Positions 41,458 through 51,967 of a DNA stretch of 64,000 nucleotides are shown here, in pieces (position 1 is the first letter of the stretch; the number at the start of each line of letters is the position of its first letter). This stretch comes from AWTP1-13 sp963775835. GTDB taxonomy: Bacteria; Pseudomonadota; Alphaproteobacteria; Rhizobiales; Hyphomicrobiaceae. The notes beneath the pieces were generated by a model. That model worked only from the letters and a program-made list of their open reading frames with translations. It had not been told where the DNA came from and did no database searches. The position numbers and the translations under genes were made by a program. The stretch lies in contig CAVZKV010000002.1 in the NCBI GenBank assembly GCA_963775835.1, positions 620,001 to 684,000 of the forward strand, written 5' to 3'.

Positions 41458-42984
41458 ATGGCTGAACCTGTTGAAGTTCAATTCGCGCCCTTGTCGCAGG
41501 CGCCCAGCGGCACGCTCATTGTGTTGGCGGGCGAGGAGCTAGCCCTTGGCGCCAGCGCCCGCGCCCTCAACGAACGGGCCAAGGGCGCGCTGGAGCGCGC
41601 CGCGGCCGCCGCCGGCTTCAGCGGCAAGAGCAAAACCGCAATCGAGCTGCTGGCCCCCGCCGGGATCGAAGCGCAGCGCCTCGTCATGGTGGGATCGGGG
41701 CGCCCGGGCAAGGAACTGGATCGGCTGATGCTGGGTGGCTACGCCTTCGGGCAGGCCAATGCGCGCAAGGGCGAAAGGGCAACGCTCATCTGCGACCCGG
41801 CCGATCCGGGTGATGCCGGCGTCGAGGGCTTTGCCGCCGACCTGGCGCTGGGCGCGCTGTTGCGAAGCTACGCCTTCAAGAAATACCTGACGCGCGGCAA
41901 GCCGGAGGAGGGGGCGGAGGCCGACGCCGGCGACGGCCTCAGCAAGCTCCAGATCCTGTGCGACCGCCCCGAGGCGGCGAGCAAGGCCTTCGTTCCCCGC
42001 AAGGCCCTTGCCGATGGCGTGTTCCTCGCCCGCGATCTCGTCAACGAGCCGGCCAATCGGCTTGGGCCCGTCGAGTTCGCCGATCGCATGCGCGATCTGG
42101 AAGGCAGTGGCCTCGAGATCGAGGTGCTCGAGGAGGAACAGCTCAAGGCCCTCAACATGCGGGCGCTGCTGGCCGTCGGTCAGGGCAGCCTGCGTCCCTC
42201 GCGCGTCGTCGTGTTCAAATGGCATGGGGCCAAGTCGAAGCGCGCCAAGACGCTCTGCTTTGTCGGCAAGGGCGTGTGTTTCGATACCGGCGGCATTTCC
42301 ATGAAACCCGCCGGCGGCATGGAAGACATGAAAGGCGACATGGCCGGGGCGGCCTGCGTGGCCGGCCTTATGCTGACGTTGGCCAAGCGCAACGCCGCCG
42401 TCAATGCCGTGGGCCTGGTCGGCCTCACCGAGAATATGCCCTCCGGTGGCGCGCAGCGGCCGGGCGACATTATCACCAGCATGTCCGGCAAGACCATCGA
42501 GGTCTTGAATACCGATGCGGAAGGCCGCCTGGTGCTCGCCGACGTGATCTGGTACGCCCAGGAGCGCTTCAAGCCGCGCTTCGTGATCGACCTGGCGACC
42601 CTGACCGGCGCCATCATGGTCGCGCTCGGCAAGGAATACGCCGGCATGTTCGCCAACGACGATCGCTTGGCCAGCGAACTCGCCGCTGCCGGCGAGATCA
42701 GCGGGGAGAAGGTCTGGCGCATGCCGCTCGCCAAAGCCTATGACAAGCTGATCGACAGCAAGAACGCCGACATGAAAAACATCGGCGGCCGCTTCGGCGG
42801 CGCCATTACGGGCGCTCAGTTCATCCAGCGCTTCATCAAGGATACGCCTTGGGTGCACCTCGACGTGGCGGGCACCGCCTTCGATTCGCCCCGCAACGAC
42901 ATCAATCAAAGCTGGGCCTCGGGCTGGGGCGTGCGGTTGCTCGATCGCTTGGTGCAGATGAACTACGAAAAGGCCGAGCGCTAG
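41458..42984 (+). CDS. pepA: Leucyl aminopeptidase PepA
   Basis: 508 residues from ATG 41458 (AGGGA ribosome site). It is a two-zinc M17 aminopeptidase: the signature NTDAEGRLVLADVIWY is complete, and CFVGKGVCFDTGGISMKPA contains the conserved Lys and metal-binding Asp. The N-terminal macro-like domain is present. PepA removes N-terminal residues from peptides; some family members also bind DNA. It stands between ntrC and dps. Confidence 0.96.
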   Translation: MAEPVEVQFAPLSQAPSGTLIVLAGEELALGASARALNERAKGALERAAAAAGFSGKSKTAIELLAPAGIEAQRLVMVGSGRPGKELDRLMLGGYAFGQANARKGERATLICDPADPGDAGVEGFAADLALGALLRSYAFKKYLTRGKPEEGAEADAGDGLSKLQILCDRPEAASKAFVPRKALADGVFLARDLVNEPANRLGPVEFADRMRDLEGSGLEIEVLEEEQLKALNMRALLAVGQGSLRPSRVVVFKWHGAKSKRAKTLCFVGKGVCFDTGGISMKPAGGMEDMKGDMAGAACVAGLMLTLAKRNAAVNAVGLVGLTENMPSGGAQRPGDIITSMSGKTIEVLNTDAEGRLVLADVIWYAQERFKPRFVIDLATLTGAIMVALGKEYAGMFANDDRLASELAAAGEISGEKVWRMPLAKAYDKLIDSKNADMKNIGGRFGGAITGAQFIQRFIKDTPWVHLDVAGTAFDSPRNDINQSWASGWGVRLLDRLVQMNYEKAER

Positions 42985-43211
42985 GCGCCAAACGCGTCGG
43001 CCGCCAATGCCGCGAGCCGGCCGCGTCGCCTCGAGCGAAGCTCCTGTAACTACAGACTAATACCTAGTGATTTTCCATAATATATCTTATGCGAATAGAG
43101 ACTTGTCCGCCGCTCCAGCCGCCGGAACGCTTGGCGCGCGTGAGCGTTGCTTCTCGTGCGGCGTGCCGCTCGGGCCGCCGATCCCAACCAGCGAGCCGGG
43201 AGTTTTCAGTC

Positions 43212-43751
43212 GTGAGTAAGGTCAGGACGCTTGAGCCTCACAGTAAGATTGCTGCCCCCCTGGATACCCCCACCGATCTACCCGATGCGGCCGTGCGCGA
43301 GATATCGGCCGCGCTCAACCGGCTGTTGGCCGACGCCTTTGCCCTCTACCTCAAGACCAAGAATTTCCATTGGCACGTCAGCGGTCCGCATTTTCGCTCC
43401 TATCATCTGTTGTTTGATGAGCAAGCGGCCGAGATCTTCGGCACCACCGACGAGCTCGCCGAGCGCGTGCGCAAGATCGGCGGCAGCACGCTGCGCTCGA
43501 TCGGCGAGATTGGGCGCCAGCAAACGGTCAAGGACAACGACAAGGCCTTCGTTGCCCCGCGCGAAATGTTGAGCGAGCTGATGGCCGACAACAAGGCGAT
43601 GGCGGCCCACATGCGCAAGGCCCATCAGCTGGCGGACAAGCACGAGGACGTGGCAACCGCCAGCTTGCTTGAGACCTTCATCGATGCCACCGAAAAGCGC
43701 ACCTGGTTCTTGTTCGAGGCGGGACGCAAGGGCGACGACAGCGGCCACTGA
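43212..43751 (+). CDS. dps: Dps-family ferritin-like DNA-protection protein
   Basis: 179 residues from GTG 43212; the earlier ATG 43089 adds an unconserved Arg-rich stretch. The four-helix bundle carries the intersubunit ferroxidase residues in KNFHWHVSGPHFRSYHLLFD and the Glu further on (EQAAEIFGT). Dps 12-mers oxidise iron with hydrogen peroxide and store it, and protect DNA in starvation. The upstream 170 bases include an AT-rich patch at about 43040-43090 that probably holds the promoter. Confidence 0.9.
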   Translation: MSKVRTLEPHSKIAAPLDTPTDLPDAAVREISAALNRLLADAFALYLKTKNFHWHVSGPHFRSYHLLFDEQAAEIFGTTDELAERVRKIGGSTLRSIGEIGRQQTVKDNDKAFVAPREMLSELMADNKAMAAHMRKAHQLADKHEDVATASLLETFIDATEKRTWFLFEAGRKGDDSGH

Positions 43752-44087
43752 GGCGGCCTTGGCGTGAAGTGCCCTGGGGCAGAGCCGCGCCGGCCCGCGC
43801 GCCGCCGGGCCCCGGTCGCGGGCCGCCCTCGTCGCGGGCCCTGGTCGCGGCCCGGGCGCCAAGCTGGGGAGCGCCGGGCAAATCTTGATTTTGCGGCCTC
43901 GCAGACCGCTCGCCTGGCCAGGCGCAGCCGCGCCACCGCTGGCGCGCACACAGCGCATTGCCGCAGCTCCCGCACGCAGAACCGGCGACGCTTGCCCAGG
44001 CGCAGGAGTTTCGTGCTAAGGCGTCGGGTACCAAATCTCACGCCTCGCCGTGCCCTGCGAGGGGCGAGGCGGCGAGGGGAGGCTCAG
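43752..44087. other. GC-rich gap between dps and mazG with imperfect short repeats
   Basis: About 335 bases. Three copies of gtcgcgg(g)cc start at about 43815, 43831 and 43844, with 16 and 13 bases between their starts. No gene or clear hairpin with T tract is seen. The mazG frame is open through it, but the sequence is Arg-rich and unlike MazG. Confidence 0.5.
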
Positions 44088-44909
44088 GTGTCGACGCAGG
44101 CAAAAAAATCGCTGGCCGAGTTGCTCGACATCATGGCCGCCTTGCGCACGCCATCGACCGGCTGTCCCTGGGATCTTGCCCAGTCCTTCGAGACGATCGC
44201 CCCCTATACCATCGAAGAAGCCTACGAAGTCGTCGACGCCATCGAACGGCACGACCTGGTGGCACTGCGGGAGGAATTGGGCGACCTGCTGCTGCAGGTC
44301 GTCTACCACGCCCGCATGGCCGAAGAGCAGGGCGCTTTTGCCTTTGCCGACGTTGTCGATGCGATCGCACAGAAAATGCTGCGCCGACACCCGCACGTGT
44401 TCGGCAGCGCGGCGGAGCGCGCTGCGGGTGCGGCGCCCGGATTTTGGGAGCGCCTCAAAGACGCGGAAAAGGCGCAAGAGAGCAAGGGCGCCGCCGGCGT
44501 GCTCGCTGACGTGCCCGTTGGCCTCCCAGCCCTGACGCGCGCGGTCAAGTTGCAGCAGAAAGCCGCGAGCGTCGGCTTCGACTGGCCCTCACGGCGGCAG
44601 GTGTTGGACAAATTCAAAGAGGAGTTCGACGAGCTCGAAGCCGCCCTGGCGGCGCCCAGCGCGGCGCCACGCCGCCAGGAAGCCGTGGCCGAGGAGATGG
44701 GCGATCTCTTGTTCGTCATGGCCAACCTGGCGCGTCACCTCAAGCTTGAGCCCGAGACAGTGCTGCGGCAGGCCAACGCCAAGTTTGCCCGCAGGTTTGC
44801 GGGCATCGAGCGCAAATTGGCGGCCTCGGGCAAAACCCCGAACCAATCTGACCTCGCCGAAATGGATCGGCTCTGGGACGAGGTGAAGGCCGAGGAAGGC
44901 GAGGCTTAA
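44088..44909 (+). CDS. mazG: Nucleoside triphosphate pyrophosphohydrolase MazG
   Basis: 273 residues from GTG 44088 with GGGGAGG upstream. Two MazG domains: the first has CPWDLAQSFETIAPY and EELGDLLLQVVYHARMAEE, the second KFKEEFDELEAAL and EEMGDLLFVMANLARHL, with the acidic metal-binding pattern EExxE/ExxxD. MazG hydrolyses (d)NTPs and lowers ppGpp-related nucleotide pools. It converges with hflX, which lies 64 bases downstream. Confidence 0.95.
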   Translation: MSTQAKKSLAELLDIMAALRTPSTGCPWDLAQSFETIAPYTIEEAYEVVDAIERHDLVALREELGDLLLQVVYHARMAEEQGAFAFADVVDAIAQKMLRRHPHVFGSAAERAAGAAPGFWERLKDAEKAQESKGAAGVLADVPVGLPALTRAVKLQQKAASVGFDWPSRRQVLDKFKEEFDELEAALAAPSAAPRRQEAVAEEMGDLLFVMANLARHLKLEPETVLRQANAKFARRFAGIERKLAASGKTPNQSDLAEMDRLWDEVKAEEGEA

Positions 44910-44973
44910 TTCGAGGCTTAATTAGAGCAGACAAAAACCGCGCCGGCCGTCAGCTCGGCCCTTGCGCTGATCC

Positions 44974-46341
44974 TCATTTGCGCTCCTGCACGCCGAGGAG
45001 CGACAAGCCGGCGCGCTTCAGCTGGCCCGCGAGTTTGCCCTTGGCGGCGGGTTCGATGCGGATGCGGGCAAGCACGGCGCCCGAGCCTTCCGTCTTCTGC
45101 TCGAGCACCTCGGCGTTGGCGTGCAACCAGCTCAGCAGGCGTCCTTGGTCGGCCGGGATCTCAAGATCGAACACTTCGTCGTGGCGACCGAGTTCGGCAT
45201 CGAGTTGAGCCCGCAGGGCCTCGATGCCCTCGCCGGTCAGGGCGGACACCAGCACGGCCGGGCGGTTGCGGCGCGCCCGCGCGCGCTCGACTTCCGTGCG
45301 CGTGCCAGGCGCCAGCTTGTCGGCCTTGTTCCAGACCTCGAGAATGCGAGCGGTCTCGCTATCGGCGTCGATACCGAGGTCGACCAGCACCCCCACGACG
45401 TCGTGGTACTGCGCCTCGCTTTCGGGGTGGCTCACGTCACGCACGTGCAAGATCAGGTCAGCGGCAACCACTTCCTCCAGCGTCGCCCGAAAGGCCGCGA
45501 TCAGATTGGTCGGCAGGTCGGAGATGAAGCCCACCGTATCGGACAGGACGATGCGCCGGCCACTTGGCAAGGTGACCTCGCGCATGGTCGGGTCCAAGGT
45601 GGCGAACACCTGGTCGATCGCCAGCACGGAGGCACCCGTCAGCCGGTTGAAGAGCGTCGACTTGCCGGCGTTGGTGTAGCCGACGATCGCCGCCACTGCC
45701 AGCGGTATGCGCTGGCGGTTGGCGCGATGCAGGCCCCGCGTTCGTATCACGCCGGCGAGATCCTTCTTGATCGCGTCGATGCGCTCCTGGATCAGTCGGC
45801 GGTCGGTTTCGATCTGCGCCTCGCCCGGTCCACCGAGAAAGCCGAAGCCGCCGCGTTGGCGCTCCAAATGCGTCCAGCTGCGCACCAAGCGGCCACGCTG
45901 ATAGGTGAGATGCGCAAGCTCAACTTGCAGCCGCCCTTCCCGGGTCAGGGCGCGCTCGCCGAAGATTTCCAAGATCAGTCCGGTGCGATCGAGCACCTTC
46001 GAGCCCCAGGCCTTCTCCAGGTTGCGCTGCTGGATTGGGCTCACGGCATGATCGATGATGACGAGACCGACCCCGTGATCGCGCACGCGCCCGGCGATCT
46101 CCTCCACCTTGCCGGAACCCAGCAGGGTTGCCGGCCGCGGCCGCGCCAGGGGGAAGATCTCGGCAAGCTCGACGTCGAGGCCGATGGCCTCGGCCAAGCC
46201 AACCGCCTCTTGCAGACGATCCCGACTCGAACGGTCGGCGCGCGCGGGCGCCTTGCCGTTGCGCTCATTGCGCCGCGTCCCCGCCGGGCGCCCATCCGAG
46301 CCGGCCTCGGCGCGCGCCCCCGCGCGCACGGGCAGCAGCAC
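44974..46341 (-). CDS. hflX: GTPase HflX
   Basis: 455 residues from GTG 46341. The N-terminal HflX subdomain (EIFPLARPRPATLLGSGKVEEI) is followed by the G domain: G1 GYTNAGKST, G2 region FATLDPTMR, G3 DTVGF, G4 NKAD. HflX splits or rescues stalled ribosomes. The start is uncertain: no ATG is available in frame, a TAG in frame lies just before the hfq stop region, and no ribosome site precedes this GTG. It follows hfq, the usual partner. Confidence 0.92.
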   Translation of the reverse strand: MLLPVRAGARAEAGSDGRPAGTRRNERNGKAPARADRSSRDRLQEAVGLAEAIGLDVELAEIFPLARPRPATLLGSGKVEEIAGRVRDHGVGLVIIDHAVSPIQQRNLEKAWGSKVLDRTGLILEIFGERALTREGRLQVELAHLTYQRGRLVRSWTHLERQRGGFGFLGGPGEAQIETDRRLIQERIDAIKKDLAGVIRTRGLHRANRQRIPLAVAAIVGYTNAGKSTLFNRLTGASVLAIDQVFATLDPTMREVTLPSGRRIVLSDTVGFISDLPTNLIAAFRATLEEVVAADLILHVRDVSHPESEAQYHDVVGVLVDLGIDADSETARILEVWNKADKLAPGTRTEVERARARRNRPAVLVSALTGEGIEALRAQLDAELGRHDEVFDLEIPADQGRLLSWLHANAEVLEQKTEGSGAVLARIRIEPAAKGKLAGQLKRAGLSLLGVQERK

Positions 46342-46430
46342 GATCGTGCGCAGCCGTTGTGGCCGTCGATCGATCGGCTGGCGACCCTTGGGTGGCTGGG
46401 CTTTGTTCGGCGCTGGCGTTGCCGTACTCG

Positions 46431-46682
46431 CTATGCCTGACTGCCCTCGGCGCTATCGGAATCCATCAAATGCACGGGTTGACCGGGCATGATGGTCGAT
46501 ATGGCATGCTTGTAGACGAGTTGTGAGTGTCCGTCCCTGCGCAACAACACGCAAAAGTTATCGAACCAGGTCACGATCCCCTGCAGCTTTACGCCATTGA
46601 TGAGAAAGATCGTGAGCGGAGTTTTGTTCTTGCGTACGTGATTAAGGAACGTGTCCTGAAGACTTTGGGCTCGTTCGGCCAT
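46431..46682 (-). CDS. hfq: RNA chaperone Hfq
   Basis: 83 residues from ATG 46682. The Sm fold is complete: the proximal-site LQDTFLNHVRKNKTPLTIFL, Sm1 NGVKLQGIVTWFDNFCVLLR, and the Sm2 motif YKHAISTIMP. The C-terminal tail is short. Hfq pairs small RNAs with mRNAs. It lies between dat and hflX in the usual alphaproteobacterial ntrYX-dat-hfq-hflX order and has a good -10 box (TATAAT on the minus strand) 75 bases upstream. Confidence 0.97.
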   Translation of the reverse strand: MAERAQSLQDTFLNHVRKNKTPLTIFLINGVKLQGIVTWFDNFCVLLRRDGHSQLVYKHAISTIMPGQPVHLMDSDSAEGSQA

Positions 46683-46755
46683 TGTTGTTATCCGTAGTTC
46701 TCTGGGGAAGGCCTCAACTGCCAACCCTCACCCTCGCGGCCTTAAATTGCCGGTT

Positions 46756-46761
46756 ATTATA
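46756..46761 (-). promoter_or_regulatory. Possible -10 element for hfq
   Basis: TATAAT on the minus strand, 74 bases before the hfq ATG, in the gap between dat and hfq. I could not match a -35 with 16-18 spacing, so it would need help from a regulator or an extended -10. Confidence 0.3.
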
Positions 46762-46816
46762 GAGGCGCACAAGCAAATTCGCTGTCACAAGCGCGGCAAT
46801 ATGACAAACGCCGCCT

Positions 46817-47680
46817 TCAACCTTTAGCAAGCTCTGCCACGGCGTGAAAGTCAGCCCGCAGCTTTAACGTCAGCAGGCCCGGCGCGCCATTGCCGATGGG
46901 CTGGCCGTCGATGCTGACCACCGGCATGACGATATTGGTTGCAGAGGTCACAAAAGCTTCCCGGGCGGCCTTGGCTTCTGCCACCGTAAACGGCCGTTCC
47001 ACCAGCTTTAGACCCTCGCGCTCGATCAGATCGATGAGCGTGGTCCGCGTCACCCCGCGTAAAATCGCGTTGTCGATCTGGCGCGTGATGAGCCGTCCGT
47101 TCTTGTCGACGATCCAGGCATTGGAGGATGCCCCCTCGGTGACGCAACCGTCCGCATCAACCAGCCAGGCTTCCCCGGCAGCCTCCGCCTGCGCTGCATG
47201 TTTGGCCAAGACGGCCGGCAGCAGCATGACGGTTTTTATGTCGCAGCGACCCCAGCGGATGTCGGGCACCGTCTTCACGCCGATGCCCGTGTCGGCAGTG
47301 CTTGCCGATTTGCCTGGGGCAAGCGAACGGGCGAGACAGACCACCGTCGGCGTCAGGTCGGCCGACGGAAAGGAGAAGTCGCGCCGACCGGCGCCGCGTG
47401 AGACCTGCAGATAGACCAAGCCGTCCACCACCCGGTTGCGCCTGATGGTTTCACGCAGCACCACCGACCATGCTGCTGGCGTCATCGGTGCCGAGATCTT
47501 CAGCTCCTCGAGCGAGCGGGCAAGACGGCGCATGTGGCGCGTCTGGTCGACCAGGCGGCCGGCCTTAACCTCGCACACCTCGTAGACCGCGTCCGCGAAC
47601 TGAAAGCCCCGATCCTCTGCGTGCACGCCCGCCTCGGCATAGGGCAAATAGCGACCATTGACGTAGATTACGCGCGTCAT
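46817..47680 (-). CDS. dat: D-amino-acid transaminase (class IV PLP enzyme)
   Basis: 287 residues. Fold type IV with the PLP lysine K149 in RWGRCDIKTVMLLPAVLAK; LVDADGCVTEGASSNAWIVD and FVTSATNIVMPV complete the motif set. It interconverts D-alanine and D-glutamate and related D-amino acids for cell wall precursors; branched-chain aminotransferases are the close alternative, but the short form and the DRGFQFADAVYEV start favour Dat. It lies between ntrX and hfq in the reverse-strand operon. Confidence 0.85.
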   Translation of the reverse strand: MTRVIYVNGRYLPYAEAGVHAEDRGFQFADAVYEVCEVKAGRLVDQTRHMRRLARSLEELKISAPMTPAAWSVVLRETIRRNRVVDGLVYLQVSRGAGRRDFSFPSADLTPTVVCLARSLAPGKSASTADTGIGVKTVPDIRWGRCDIKTVMLLPAVLAKHAAQAEAAGEAWLVDADGCVTEGASSNAWIVDKNGRLITRQIDNAILRGVTRTTLIDLIEREGLKLVERPFTVAEAKAAREAFVTSATNIVMPVVSIDGQPIGNGAPGLLTLKLRADFHAVAELAKG

Positions 47681-47707
47681 TCAGCACCACCTCCAGCGGC
47701 CCGCCGC

Positions 47708-49102
<1,395 letters not shown>

Positions 49103-49127
49103 TTAACACTCCTTGCCTGGTTGGAGA

Positions 49128-51518
49128 TTATGCATTGCCGGATGCGGCGGCACGTTCGGGTGGGGAGGACGTTTGGCCGGCAGGCGTGCTGCCGAGCGGC
49201 AAGCTGATGCGCAACAGCGCGCCGTGCGCCCGGCCGGGGGCAACCGGGGCATCCTCCAAGGAGAGGGTGCCGCCGTGCTGCTCGACGCTTTTTTGCACGA
49301 TGGCGAGGCCGAGCCCGGTGCCCTTGTTGCCTTTGGTGGTGACGTAGGGCTCGAGCAGCCGGTTGCGATTGTGCTTGGGAAGGCCCGGACCATTGTCGAT
49401 GACCTCGATGTCCACCTTGTCGCCGTTGCGGCGCACGTTGGTTTCGATGCGACCGGTCCAGCCCGGCTCCTTGCTGGGTCCGTCGGCGAAGGCCTGAATG
49501 GCTTCCTGCGCGTTCTTCACAACATTGGCGACGGCCTGCGAGATCAGCCTGCGGTCGCAGCTGACGATGATCGGCTCCTTGGCGACCTTGGTCTCGAACG
49601 CCACGTCGGTGCCCGACATCTGGCGGTCGAGCACGGCGCTGCGCACCAGTTCGCGGATATCGTGGTCCTGCATCTCGGGTTTCGGCGTGCGCGCGAAGGC
49701 GGAAAACTCATCGACCATGCGGGTGACGTCGCCGACCTGACGTATGATGGTCTCGGTGCAGCGCTCGAAGACATCGCGATCCTCCGTGATCGTCTTGCCG
49801 TACTTGCGGCGGATGCGCTCGGCGGCAAGCTGGATCGGCGTCAGGGGATTTTTGATCTCATGGGCGATGCGCCGCGCCACGTCGGCCCAGGCCGCCGTGC
49901 GCTGAGCCGCAACCAGCTCGGTGACATCGTCGAAGGTGATGACGGACCCCTCGCTGCCGGCGGCCTCCTGTTCGCGGGGCACGCGTACCGAGAAGGTGCG
50001 CTCCTCGCCATCGATCGTGAGCGTGACCTCGTGCTGCGGCCGGCTCTTGTGATGATCGCGCGCCTCGGCCAGCACGCTGGCGAAGGCCGGTACCGCCTCG
50101 CCAAGGTCGCGGCCGACCAGCTCGGAGCCTTCGAGCCCCAGCAATTTCTGCGCCGAGCGGTTGGCAAGCGTGATGCGCCCGCTTTGATCGAGGCCCATGA
50201 CGCCGGCGGAGACCCCCGACAGCACCGCCTCGATAAAGCGTCCGCGCTCGGTTAGCTGGGCGTTGGCGCTGACGAGCTCGCTGCGCTGGTGCGCGAGCTG
50301 CTGCGTCATGTGATTGAAGTTCTGCGACAAGCGCCGCAGATCGCCTTCGCCTCGGCGGATCGGCAGCTCGACCTTGAGGTTGCCGATGGCGACCTGCTGG
50401 GCTGCGCCGATCAGGCGACGGATCGGGGCGACGAAGCCGCCGGCAAACCACAGCCCGATCCAGATCGCCGCCAACAAGGCGGTCAGCGAGATCATGAAAT
50501 ACATGAGCCCGTGCGCCAATTTCAGGCCGCCGCTGCGTTGACGCAGCTGCTCATATTCGGCAACGCCAGCCTCGGTGCGGCGCAGGTGCCCGACCACCTT
50601 CCGGCTGACGCCGCGGGCCACGTAAAGATAGGCATCGGGATAGTTGTGCAGCTTGGCGATTGCCGCGACGCGAAAGGAATTGATCGGCATCAAGAGCGGA
50701 ACCTGGCCCGCCTCGGCGGCGCGCAGCAGGTGCTCGGGCGGCGGGATGTAGGGGATCCTTTCGTCTTCAAGCGCCGCCACCTTGACGGCGCCCTTGGCAT
50801 CGACGACGTAGGCCACCGGCAGGTCGCGCAGCCCGGCTTGCGCGAACACCAGCTCGCGGAATTTGCGGGGATCGCCGGTAAGCTGCGGCGCCGCATCGTC
50901 CAGATCCTTGGCCATGTTGACGATGTCGGTGCGGATCACCTGCCCATGCTCCTCGAGATAGGCATGGGCAACATCGAGCGAACTCATCACGATCGAGGTG
51001 GTCTGGCGATTGAACCAGTTGTCGAGCGAGCGCGAAAACGTCGTCGTGGCGCCAACCGCCAACAGCAGCGCCGGCAGCGCGGCGATGAGGCTGAACAAGG
51101 CGACAATGCGCGCGTGCAGCCGGGCGCCCGCCACCCGTTTCTTCCAGGCCCGCCACAGGCCCGCCATCTGCACGGCGATGACCACCACCATGGCCACCAC
51201 CAAGAGCAGATTGATGAAGAGGACGCCGAGCACCACCTCGTTGCGCGGCACGATCGGCGTCAAGCCGGTCAAAATCAGATAAGTGGCAAGGCCGGAGATG
51301 AGCGACAGGCTGACGATCAGAAGGCCCGTCCAAAAGGCGCGGCTGCCGGTGCCGGGCAAGGGCGCCGCGTTGTCGTCAAACAGGGGATCGAGCGAGCCCG
51401 CATCGGCGGGGCGCGCCTGAGCGGCGGCGGTCGCAACGCCGCGCCGCGCGCGGCTGAACGCTGCGCACACGCGCGCGTGCAGCGCCCAAAACCCTTCGAG
51501 AAGCCGACCCTTTTGCAC
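49128..51518 (-). CDS. ntrY: Transmembrane sensor histidine kinase NtrY
   Basis: 796 residues, GTG start. Three hydrophobic spans are visible near the N-terminus (about 62-82, 97-117, 137-157). A periplasmic sensory region follows up to a fourth span around residue 335-355, then HAMP, PAS, HisKA (VARRIAHEIKNPLTPIQLAA) and HATPase (DNGPGLPKHNRNRLLEPYVT, then GTGLGLAIVQKS). It phosphorylates NtrX. It is the first gene of the reverse-strand ntrY-ntrX-dat-hfq-hflX run, and its 5' end faces the lptF gene with a tandem repeat between. Confidence 0.95.
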   Translation of the reverse strand: MQKGRLLEGFWALHARVCAAFSRARRGVATAAAQARPADAGSLDPLFDDNAAPLPGTGSRAFWTGLLIVSLSLISGLATYLILTGLTPIVPRNEVVLGVLFINLLLVVAMVVVIAVQMAGLWRAWKKRVAGARLHARIVALFSLIAALPALLLAVGATTTFSRSLDNWFNRQTTSIVMSSLDVAHAYLEEHGQVIRTDIVNMAKDLDDAAPQLTGDPRKFRELVFAQAGLRDLPVAYVVDAKGAVKVAALEDERIPYIPPPEHLLRAAEAGQVPLLMPINSFRVAAIAKLHNYPDAYLYVARGVSRKVVGHLRRTEAGVAEYEQLRQRSGGLKLAHGLMYFMISLTALLAAIWIGLWFAGGFVAPIRRLIGAAQQVAIGNLKVELPIRRGEGDLRRLSQNFNHMTQQLAHQRSELVSANAQLTERGRFIEAVLSGVSAGVMGLDQSGRITLANRSAQKLLGLEGSELVGRDLGEAVPAFASVLAEARDHHKSRPQHEVTLTIDGEERTFSVRVPREQEAAGSEGSVITFDDVTELVAAQRTAAWADVARRIAHEIKNPLTPIQLAAERIRRKYGKTITEDRDVFERCTETIIRQVGDVTRMVDEFSAFARTPKPEMQDHDIRELVRSAVLDRQMSGTDVAFETKVAKEPIIVSCDRRLISQAVANVVKNAQEAIQAFADGPSKEPGWTGRIETNVRRNGDKVDIEVIDNGPGLPKHNRNRLLEPYVTTKGNKGTGLGLAIVQKSVEQHGGTLSLEDAPVAPGRAHGALLRISLPLGSTPAGQTSSPPERAAASGNA

Positions 51519-51967
51519 CCGCTCAGTGCCCTTATGGCGCCCTACAACAACACTGGCGCACCTCAGTGTGGCATTTTCGCGACAATCGGGGCAAGCGCAT
51601 TTGCGCCCCGACCGTCAGGCTCCTCGTTGCCGGCGCAAACCCCCGGACAGATCTTGGACTGGGCCCAGACACGGGCCCAGACACGGGCCCAGACACGGGC
51701 CCAGACACGGGCCCAGACACGGGCCCAGGCACGGGCCCAGGCACGGGCCAAGACCTGGGTCAAGCCTGGACTGAGACAATCGGCCAGGTAAGGCCGAGAG
51801 GCGGACCTCGGCAGCACTGGCATCGCCGTTACCGCCGAGGTGGCTTTAGGCGGCGGCGAGGGGCCCATTTTCCGCCACCATAGTGTGACACCTCAGCTTG
51901 GATCGGCAACGAGGCCCTTGGGCACGAGGGCGGGCCGACAGGGGGCGAAACCGCCCCGGGGGAGAGG
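51519..51967. other. Divergent region between ntrY and lptF
   Basis: About 450 bases with the 12-bp repeat array in the middle. Frames crossing the array are open on both strands only because 12 is a multiple of three. Both promoters, for ntrY (minus) and lptF (plus), should lie here; I could not place them with confidence. Confidence 0.5.
51661..51756. repeat. 12-bp tandem repeat array
   Basis: Eight head-to-tail units: gggcccagacac five times, gggcccaggcac twice and a decayed gggccaagacct. The first five are identical. Each unit contains the palindrome GGGCCC. There are no spacers, so it is not CRISPR. Confidence 0.95.
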
